NCBI RefSeq assembly: GCF_013401435.1
Contig: NZ_JACBGN010000022.1
Coordinates: 1-47,857 of the forward strand
Direction: 5' to 3'
DNA from: Streptomyces sp. BR123
GTDB lineage: Bacteria > Actinomycetota > Actinomycetes > Streptomycetales > Streptomycetaceae
DNA length: 47,857 bases
Made by a program: the position numbers and the translations under genes. This document shows, one piece after another, positions 41,976 to 47,857 of this stretch. Each line of letters begins with the position of its first letter. Positions within the stretch are counted from its first letter, which is position 1. The notes beneath the pieces are model-generated. The model ran no database searches. It had not been told where the DNA came from and was given only the letters and a program-made list of their open reading frames with translations.

Positions 41976-43145
41976 TCAGATCCCGCGCCGCCTGCGGGCC
42001 CGGCGGACCACCGCGGCGGCGCCCAGCAGCGCGACCGTCGCCCCCGCGGCGCCCGCGGCGGTGGCGTCCTTGCGCCCCAGCCGGCGGCCCGCGACCGTGT
42101 GCCGGCCCGCGACCTCCTGGAGCAGTTCGGCCAGCACCTCCTCGTTGGTCCAGCGCGGCCGCCAGCCCGCCGCGTGCAGCCCGCTGACGCTCACCACCCA
42201 CGGGTACATGGTGTAGGCGAGGTCGCCCGCGGGGGACGGGGTCAGGCCGATCCGGTGCAGCCGGGCGGCCGCGCCCAGGGCCACCGCCGAGGGGAGTTCC
42301 ATGCGGCGGATGCCGCTCAGCTCCTCGACCTCGTCCTGCTCCAGCCAGCCCTCGCAGCCCACCGCCAGTTCGCCCTCGACCTTCTCCAGGGCTGCGTACT
42401 CCAGGGCGCTGACCAGGTCGTCGACGTGGCAGAACTGCCAGGTCGGGCGGGATCCGGCGACCACGAGCAGGCGCGGGGACTCGAAGTAGCGGGTCAGAGC
42501 CGTGTCCGTGCCGCCGACCAGCACGGCAGGGCGGACCACGGTGACGTTCAGGCCCGGGTGCGCGCGCGGCGCCCGGCGGCCCAGCCGCTCGATCTCCAGC
42601 AGGTCGCCGACGCCCGTGGCCTCGGCGGTGGCCCGCAGCTCGGAGTCCTCCGACAGCGGGATGTCGTTGTCCGGCAGCGCCCCGTACACCATCGCGGAGG
42701 TGCACAGCACGACCCGCCGCACCCCGGCCGCGGCGGCAGCCGTCAGGACGGTCTGGGTCCCCCGCACGTTGTACGCCGTACGGGCCGCCGGGTCGGTCTC
42801 CAGATCGAGGTCCAGCGCCAGGTGGACCACCACGTCCGCGCCGCGCAGCTTCTCGGCGATGGCAGGGTCCCGTACGTCCAGGACCTGCCACAGGGCGGCG
42901 GCGCAGTCGCCGCGCCGCTCGTCGATCGCGACGACCTCTTTGACCTCGTCCGACGCGGTCAGGCGCTGCACCAGCGCGGCGCCGACCCCGGATGCGGCGC
43001 CGGTCACGGCGATCACGGGACCGGGCCGGCGCACGGCCGCCTGGTTACGCGGCTGGCGAACGCCCTCACCGTGCTCAGGGCGGTCCTCGGCGCCGTGCGG
43101 CGCTCGGCCGTGCTTATCCGAAAACTGCGGATCCGGGGAACTCAC
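41976..43145 (-). CDS. NAD-dependent epimerase/dehydratase-like protein, membrane-tailed
   Basis: A 389-residue extended SDR-fold protein. The cofactor loop is TGAASGVGAAL (about residues 47-57), and TSAMVYGALP follows the usual Ser/Tyr strand. The YxxxK pair normally placed about 25 residues later is not found; the region reads VGDLLEIERLG. The C-terminus has a hydrophobic helix and an Arg-rich end (VALLGAAAVVRRARRRRG), so it may be attached to the membrane. The GTG at 43145 has GGAG eight bases upstream. Function is unknown; a binding or sensor role is possible. Confidence 0.78.
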   Translation of the reverse strand: MSSPDPQFSDKHGRAPHGAEDRPEHGEGVRQPRNQAAVRRPGPVIAVTGAASGVGAALVQRLTASDEVKEVVAIDERRGDCAAALWQVLDVRDPAIAEKLRGADVVVHLALDLDLETDPAARTAYNVRGTQTVLTAAAAAGVRRVVLCTSAMVYGALPDNDIPLSEDSELRATAEATGVGDLLEIERLGRRAPRAHPGLNVTVVRPAVLVGGTDTALTRYFESPRLLVVAGSRPTWQFCHVDDLVSALEYAALEKVEGELAVGCEGWLEQDEVEELSGIRRMELPSAVALGAAARLHRIGLTPSPAGDLAYTMYPWVVSVSGLHAAGWRPRWTNEEVLAELLQEVAGRHTVAGRRLGRKDATAAGAAGATVALLGAAAVVRRARRRRGI

Positions 43146-43338
43146 CAGGCGTCTCCAGCGGTTGTCTTCAGTGGGGACGTGTCGTAACGCGTACCCACCA
43201 GGTGATGTCCATCCTGCCGCAGCCCAGGAGTCGGCGGAGCATCGAGCCCGGAACCGGGTCCGGTGTCTACGCTGGTTGGTGTTGTGGGACCACTTGCCCG
43301 CCGGCACCCGCCGGCGGCCCTACGAGCCGAGGAAACCC

Positions 43339-44772
43339 GTGAGCGACACCCCATTCGGATTCGGCCTTCCGCCGGAGGAGCCGGAGAGCGGCGACGAGGG
43401 CAAGAAGAAGGGCAACCAGGGCGGCCAGGGCGGCCCGAATCCGTTCGGGTTCGCCGGTTTCGGCCTGCCCGGCGGCGCCGGCGGCCAGGGCGGTGCCGAC
43501 AACCCGTTCGCCGCGATGTTCGGTTCGATGAACCCCGCCGACCTCGGCGCGGCCTTCCAGCAGCTCGGCCAGATGCTCAGCTACGAGGGCGGTCCCGTGA
43601 ACTGGGACATGGCCAAGGACATCGCCCGCCGGACGGTCTCCCAGGGCACGCCGGACGGCGTGAAGGACACCAGCGTCGGCATCGCCGAGAAGTCCGCGGT
43701 GGAGGAGGCCATGCGGCTGGCCGACCACTGGCTGGACGACGTGACCTCGCTGCCCTCGGGAGCCACCACGGCCGTGGCGTGGAGCCGCGCCGAGTGGGTC
43801 GAGGCGACCCTCCCGGTGTGGAAGGAGCTCGTCGACCCGGTCGCCGAGCGGGTCGGCGCGGCCATGGGCAGCGTGCTGCCCGAGGAGATGCAGGCCATGG
43901 CGGGCCCGCTGCTGGGCATGATGCGCTCCATGGGCGGGGCCATGTTCGGCCAGCAGATCGGCCAGGCCGTGGGCGTGCTCGCCGGCGAGGTCGTCGGCTC
44001 CACCGACATCGGGCTGCCGCTGGGCCCGGCGGGCAAGGCGGCGCTGCTGCCGCTGAACATCGGGGGCCTCGGCAAGGACCTCGGCGTGCCGTCGGAGGAG
44101 GTGCGGCTGTACCTGGCCCTGCGCGAGGCGGCCCACGCCCGGCTGTTCGCGCACGTGCCGTGGCTGCGCTCGCACCTGTTCGGCGCGGTCGAGGGCTACG
44201 CCCGCGGGATCAAGGTCGACACCTCGAAGCTGGAGGACGTGGTCGGCCAGATCGACCCGACCAACCCGGAGCAGCTGCAGGAGGCCCTGCAGGGCGGCAT
44301 GTTCCAGCCGCAGGACACCCCCGAGCAGAAGGCGGCCCTGGCCCGGCTGGAGACGGCGCTCGCGCTGGTCGAGGGCTGGGTGGACGCCGTCGTGCACGAG
44401 GCGGCCAAGCCCCGGCTCGCCTCGGCGGACGCCATGCGCGAGACCATGCGCCGGCGGCGTGCCTCGGGTGGCCCGGCGGAGCAGACCTTCGCGACCCTGA
44501 TCGGGCTGGAGCTGCGCCCGCGCCGGCTGCGGGACGCCTCCCGGCTGTGGGCCTCGCTGACCGACGCGCGCGGCATGGACGGCCGCGACGGGCTGTGGGC
44601 GCACCCCGACATGCTGCCGACCGCCTCCGACCTCGACGACCCGGACGGCTTCGTCCACCGCGAGCAGCTGGACTTCTCCGAGATCGACAAGATGCTCGGC
44701 GAGGCGGCGGAGCGGCGTGACCAGGGCGACCAGGGCGGGCAGGCCGACGGCAAGGGCGAGGGGAAGCAGTGA
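43339..44772 (+). CDS. DUF2342 zinc-dependent metalloprotease-like protein
   Basis: A 477-residue actinobacterial protein of the zincin_2 family. The first 55 residues are rich in Gly, Pro, Gln and Phe (low complexity). The helical domain carries LREAAHARLFAHVPWLR with Glu 263 and His 266, the family's metal-binding stretch. The C-terminus is acidic and Gln-rich. The GTG at 43339 follows CGAGGAAA. It overlaps the NUDIX gene by 4 bases (GTGA). Protease activity has not, to my knowledge, been shown for most members. Confidence 0.85.
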   Translation: MSDTPFGFGLPPEEPESGDEGKKKGNQGGQGGPNPFGFAGFGLPGGAGGQGGADNPFAAMFGSMNPADLGAAFQQLGQMLSYEGGPVNWDMAKDIARRTVSQGTPDGVKDTSVGIAEKSAVEEAMRLADHWLDDVTSLPSGATTAVAWSRAEWVEATLPVWKELVDPVAERVGAAMGSVLPEEMQAMAGPLLGMMRSMGGAMFGQQIGQAVGVLAGEVVGSTDIGLPLGPAGKAALLPLNIGGLGKDLGVPSEEVRLYLALREAAHARLFAHVPWLRSHLFGAVEGYARGIKVDTSKLEDVVGQIDPTNPEQLQEALQGGMFQPQDTPEQKAALARLETALALVEGWVDAVVHEAAKPRLASADAMRETMRRRRASGGPAEQTFATLIGLELRPRRLRDASRLWASLTDARGMDGRDGLWAHPDMLPTASDLDDPDGFVHREQLDFSEIDKMLGEAAERRDQGDQGGQADGKGEGKQ

Positions 44773-45305
44773 GCCTCCACGAAGACGCGGTCCTCGTCCT
44801 GAAGGGGTACGAGGGCCGGGACGAAGAGCAGCGCGCCCTGAGGGACGTCTACCTGGAGCACCTCGCGGCGCATCCGGAAGGGGTCTACAAGCCCTGCCAG
44901 GCGGGGCACGTCACCGGCAGCGCGCTCGTGGTCGACCCGGAGCGGGGCCGCGTGCTGCTGACGCTGCACAAGAAGCTCGGCATGTGGCTGCAGATGGGCG
45001 GCCACTGCGAACCCGGGGACGCCACGCTCGAGGACGCCGCGCTGCGGGAGGCCGTAGAGGAGTCCGGCATCGGCTCCGGGCTGGCGCTCCTGCCCGGCGG
45101 CCCGCTGCGGCTCGACCGGCACCCGATCCCGGCGCCGTGCAACTGGCACCTGGACGTGCAGTACGCGGCGCTGGCCCCGGCGGGCGCGGTGGCGGAGATC
45201 AGCGAGGAGTCCGTGGACCTGCGCTGGTTCCCGTACGAGGAGGTGCCGGCGGTGGCCGACACCTCGGTCGTACGGCTGGTGGAGGCGGCGCGGGCGCGGC
45301 TGTGA
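44769..45305 (+). CDS. NUDIX hydrolase
   Basis: A 178-residue NUDIX protein. The box reads GGHCEPGDATLEDAALREAVEESGI: the REAVEESG core is intact, but the first Glu is replaced by Asp with one extra residue. The substrate is unknown; relatives remove nucleoside diphosphates or capped metabolites. It is coupled to the DUF2342 gene by GTGA overlap, a pairing that suggests shared function. The strong terminator after it ends the operon. Confidence 0.87.
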   Translation: MSLHEDAVLVLKGYEGRDEEQRALRDVYLEHLAAHPEGVYKPCQAGHVTGSALVVDPERGRVLLTLHKKLGMWLQMGGHCEPGDATLEDAALREAVEESGIGSGLALLPGGPLRLDRHPIPAPCNWHLDVQYAALAPAGAVAEISEESVDLRWFPYEEVPAVADTSVVRLVEAARARL

Positions 45306-45323
45306 CGCCCGTACGGGCGGCTT

Positions 45324-45357
45324 GAGGGGCGGCTCCCCGCGCGGGGAGCCGCCCCTC
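45324..45357 (+). terminator. Terminator after the NUDIX gene
   Basis: A perfect 15-bp stem (45324-45338 with 45343-45357), a GCGC loop and a TTT run. It is the most canonical terminator in the window. Confidence 0.85.
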
Positions 45358-45409
45358 TTTGCCTCTCGCCTCCGGCCCTCCGGGATGCCTCGGAAGGCCG
45401 GGATGCCCC

Positions 45410-45460
45410 GGAGTTCCGGGAGGTTCCGGAGTTCCGGGAGGTTCCGGAGTGGGTTCCGGG
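45410..45460. repeat. Tandem repeat, 18-bp unit, at the end of the AIM24 cluster
   Basis: Two exact copies of GGAGTTCCGGGAGGTTCC (45410-45427, 45428-45445) and a decayed third, immediately after the AIM24 stop codon. It is non-coding. Confidence 0.75.
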
Positions 45461-45461
45461 A

Positions 45462-46217
45462 TCAGTTCCAGACGTTGTTCTGGTTCTGGCCGTGGGCGCC
45501 GTGCTGGCCCATGCCGAACTGCGCGGCCGCGCCCTGGCCGATCTGGGCGTTCTGCGGTGGCAGCACCTCGCTCGGCTGCACGAGGGCGAATCCGGTGCCC
45601 AGGAAGCTGAGCTCCCAGCCCTCGCCGGTGTTGCCTCGGCGGCGCCAGACGCCGGTGGAGTGGGTCTGGGCCTGCATCTGCACGCGGAGCGAGGTGGACC
45701 AGGCGACGATGGCGTCGGCGTCCACGTTGACGTACTTGTCGGGCGTGACCTGAATCATCAGCGGCTGCCCGGAGGTCATGAGGGCGACCTTCCCTCGGCC
45801 GGTGATGTTGAGCTGGTACTTGCCGGATCCGGAGATCCCGTACTGGCTGTCCACCGCGATGACCTCGGGGTGCAGGCTGGAGTCCATGGCCAGGACGTAG
45901 CTGCTGTCGACGGTGAGGCCCTCGTGGTCGACGTCGACGACGTGCACGTACTGGGCCAGGTTGGCCAGGTAGACCGTGCCCTGCCCGGAGCAGCGCATCA
46001 GATCGAGGCCCTCGCCGGTGCGGCTGCGGGCGTCCCGCTGGTTGCCGCTCTGGTACTCGCCGTCGAAGTCGACGATGCCCTGGTAGGCGACCATGGCGCC
46101 CTTGCGGGCGAGCACGTCGTCGGATCCGGCCAGGGTGACCCGCAACAGCTGCGGGTTCTGGACGGTGTACCGCTCCTGGGACTGCTGCTCGGCGTAGCCG
46201 AAAAGTGAGCTCTGCAT
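45462..46217 (-). CDS. AIM24 family protein, copy 3
   Basis: A 251-residue protein with the AIM24 (TerD/attractin-like beta-sandwich) fold: VLARKGAMVAYQGIVDF, LMRCSGQGTVYLA, SGSGKYQLNITGRGKVAL, VNVDADAIVAWS. The C-terminal 30 residues are rich in Gln, Gly and Asn (QNAQIGQGAAAQFGMGQHG). No signal peptide. Function in bacteria is unknown; the mitochondrial relative organises inner membranes. It follows copy 2 by 17 bases, so the three genes form one operon. Confidence 0.85.
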   Translation of the reverse strand: MQSSLFGYAEQQSQERYTVQNPQLLRVTLAGSDDVLARKGAMVAYQGIVDFDGEYQSGNQRDARSRTGEGLDLMRCSGQGTVYLANLAQYVHVVDVDHEGLTVDSSYVLAMDSSLHPEVIAVDSQYGISGSGKYQLNITGRGKVALMTSGQPLMIQVTPDKYVNVDADAIVAWSTSLRVQMQAQTHSTGVWRRRGNTGEGWELSFLGTGFALVQPSEVLPPQNAQIGQGAAAQFGMGQHGAHGQNQNNVWN

Positions 46218-46234
46218 GATCTGTCCGCTCCCCC

Positions 46235-46924
46235 TCAGCCCCGCGTCCGGAGCCGGTCGGTGCTGTCCTCGCTGGGCTGTACGACGACGATGCCCTGGCC
46301 GGAGAAGGCCATCTGGTAGGCCTCCCCGCTGCCCCGGCCGATCATCGACGAGGCCTTGAAGCTGCGCTTGCCCTTCACCTTGAGGTTCGGGGACCAGGCG
46401 ACGAGCGCGTCCGGGTCGACGTACGTCTCGTCGTCGCCGCGGCCGCAGTCCACGACGATCGGGGTGCCCCGGGAGGTGATGGCGACCCAGCCGGTGCCCG
46501 CGATCTGCACGTTGAACAGGCCCTGGCCGGCGAACTTGGCCATGCCCTTGACGCGCTCGACGCCCCACTGGAGGTGGGCGTCGAAGGCGAGCAGGTTGGT
46601 GCCGTTGACGGAGAGGGCGTCGTTGTCGAGGTTGACCACGACGACGTCCGCGCCGTAGTCGGCGAGGTAGAGCAGTCCGTCGCCGGTGCACTTCATCAGC
46701 GGGGCGCCCTCGCCGGTGATCCACTGGGAGGCCATCTGGCGCATGGCCGGCGGGTTGGGCTCGTACTGGATGAAGCCCTCGTACGCCACCATCGACCCGG
46801 TGCGGGCGAAGAGGTCCTGGCCGCTCTGCATGGCGACCTTGAGCATGGCGCGGCCGTGGTTCTCCATGCGGGCCGTGACGGGGGTGGGGGCGTAGCCCGC
46901 GAGCTGCTGGTTCATTGCGTTCAT
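46235..46924 (-). CDS. AIM24 family protein, copy 2
   Basis: A 229-residue AIM24 protein without low-complexity tails: LFARTGSMVAYEGFIQY, LMKCTGDGLLYLADYG, FNVQIAGTGWVAITSRG, VDPDALVAWSPNL, FSGQGIVVVQPSE. The ATG at 46924 has GGGAG six bases upstream. It is the middle gene of the triplet. Confidence 0.87.
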   Translation of the reverse strand: MNAMNQQLAGYAPTPVTARMENHGRAMLKVAMQSGQDLFARTGSMVAYEGFIQYEPNPPAMRQMASQWITGEGAPLMKCTGDGLLYLADYGADVVVVNLDNDALSVNGTNLLAFDAHLQWGVERVKGMAKFAGQGLFNVQIAGTGWVAITSRGTPIVVDCGRGDDETYVDPDALVAWSPNLKVKGKRSFKASSMIGRGSGEAYQMAFSGQGIVVVQPSEDSTDRLRTRG

Positions 46925-46935
46925 GACGGGCTCCC

Positions 46936-47836
46936 TCAGACCTCGTACGGCTGGACGACGATGAAGTTGCCGGGAGCGCCGCGGAACTGGAGGTTCACGC
47001 TCTCCCCGCTGTGGCCGGGGTAGGCGTTGCGGCGCACCCGGACCTGGCTGGAAACGATCACCTGGGAGGCCGCCGACCACGCGACGATGGCGTTGGCGTC
47101 CGCGAAGGTGGTCGGGGTGACGGGCAGGACGACGGGCGTGCCGTGCGTCTTGACGATCACCGTGCCGGTGCCGTGGAACTGCATGGTGAACAGGGCCCCG
47201 CCGGGGATCCCGTGGCCCTCGACGCGGCGGACCTCGTACTGGAGGGACTCGTCGAAGGCGAGGACGTTCTCGGAGGAGACGCAGAGGGCGTCGCCCTGGA
47301 GCTCGACGGCGTGCAGGTGCGCGCCGTTCTCGGCGAGGAAGACCTGGCCGCGGCCGCTGCAGCGCATCAGCTGCATCTCCTGGCCGGTGGCGTTGCCGAC
47401 GATGCGGCCGGCGAAGCCCGCGCCCTTGTAGCTGAAGTCGACCTTGCCCTGGTACAGGACCATGCTGCCCTGGCGGGCGAGGACGGGCTGGCCGCCCATG
47501 GCCAGGTCGACACGCATGAGCTGCTGGTTCTGCGAGGTCCAGCGGGCGCCGGTGGGCACCTCCTTGTACGGCTGCAGCGCGGCGCCGAGGCCGGGTCCGG
47601 CCGCCGCGGGCACGCCGTGCGGGGCGCCCTGGCCGGGCATCTGGCCGTACGGGGGCGGCTGCTGGCCGGGGACCTGCCCGTAGGAGGGCTGCTGCTGCCC
47701 GTAGGGGGCGGGGGTCTGGCCGTACGAGGGCTGCGGCTGCTGGCCGGGGACCTGGCCGTACGAGGGCTGCGGGACCTGGCCGGGGACCTGGCCGTACGAG
47801 GGCTGCGGGACCTGGCCGTACGAGGGCTGGCCGGGC
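46936..47836 (-). CDS. AIM24 family protein, copy 1 (5' end cut off)
   Basis: The AIM24 domain covers the last 210 residues or so (VLARQGSMVLYQGKVDF, LMRCSGRGQVFLAENG, FTMQFHGTGTVIVKTHG, ANAIVAWSAASQ). Before it is a low-complexity segment of at least 90 residues with repeats of PSYGQVPGQ and relatives. The gene runs off the sequence end. The apparent start codon in the last bases falls inside adapter-like sequence (47837-47857) and is not real. Stop is at 46936, 11 bases before copy 2. Confidence 0.8.
47628..47836. repeat. Imperfect repeats coding for P/Q/Y/G-rich segment
   Basis: Imperfect copies of a 27-33 base unit (coding PSYGQVPGQ-like peptides) at the end of the sequence. Such an array would break short-read assembly, which fits the contig ending here. 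Confidence 0.7.
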
Positions 47837-47857
47837 TTGTCCCTTATACACATCTGC
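47837..47857. other. Probable Tn5/Nextera adapter remnant
   Basis: Bases 47837-47855 match the 19-base Tn5 mosaic end at 17 positions, with an unbroken 13-base run at 47843-47855. This is sequencing-library sequence left at a contig end, not genome. Confidence 0.85.

Noticed and set aside
43136..43162. A sigma-R promoter for the DUF2342 gene
   Set aside because: GGAAC and a 19-base spacer before GTT give two deviations from consensus, and the distance to the start codon is long.
47836..47853. A complete N-terminus for the last AIM24 gene
   Set aside because: The start codon and next residues come from adapter-like sequence at the contig end.

Overview
The window is about 48 kb of very GC-rich DNA with the codon bias, gene families and gene order of a Streptomyces chromosome arm-to-core region. 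Direct markers are DasR/DasABC, sigma-R/RsrA with the Streptomyces double start, a WblE/WhiB1-type protein, a cobalamin riboswitch in front of class Ia ribonucleotide reductase, and tRNA genes without an encoded CCA. From memory of S. coelicolor, the order corresponds to roughly SCO5240 downwards (wblE, histidine kinase, nagB, dasCBA, dasR, nrdAB, sigR-rsrA, aroA, rsgA, hisN). Most of the window is therefore conserved core genome, not an accessory island.

Layout. 1-3.3 kb: diacylglycerol-kinase-like lipid kinase, WhiB1/WblE and a PdtaS-like histidine kinase. 3.6-5.1 kb: divergent TetR/short-chain dehydrogenase pair with two operators. 5.3-12.2 kb: the N-acetylglucosamine/chitobiose block (nagB, GH3 N-acetylglucosaminidase, dasC, dasB, dasA, dasR) with DasR-type dre sites. 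12.3-14.8 kb: CstA carbon-starvation transporter and its small DUF466 partner. 14.8-16.0 kb: Uma2 nuclease-fold protein and a GNAT acetyltransferase. 16.0-19.9 kb: B12 riboswitch, nrdA and nrdB. 19.9-21.9 kb: small membrane protein, peptide deformylase and a TPR protein. 22.1-24.1 kb: rsrA, sigR (with a GGGAAT-N18-GTTG autoregulated promoter) and an alpha/beta hydrolase. 24.1-24.95 kb: the only mobile-element scar, a truncated transposase next to an excisionase-like HTH protein. 24.95-31.5 kb: SRAP protein, M50 peptidase, aroA, rsgA, SMR exporter, TetR, hisN and a CBS-domain protein. 31.6-33.7 kb: catalase with its divergent Fur/PerR-type regulator, whose promoter looks sigma-R dependent. 33.8-36.1 kb: two identical initiator tRNA genes bracketing a Sel1-repeat protein. 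36.1-45.3 kb: UPF0182 membrane protein, PPA1357-like protein, PDZ/Lon-type protease, MoaE, an NAD-binding epimerase-like protein, a DUF2342 zincin and a NUDIX hydrolase. 45.4 kb to the end: three tandem AIM24 genes, the last cut by the contig end.

How the genes work together. The das/nag genes import and degrade chitin-derived sugars under DasR. SigR/RsrA and CatR/KatA form two oxidative-stress circuits, and the promoter in front of catR may link them. B12 availability controls nrdAB so that the B12-independent reductase is made when B12 is scarce.

The last 19-21 bases match the Tn5/Nextera mosaic-end adapter at 17 of 19 positions and are very probably not genomic. No CRISPR array, prophage, secondary-metabolite cluster or clear new defence system is visible.
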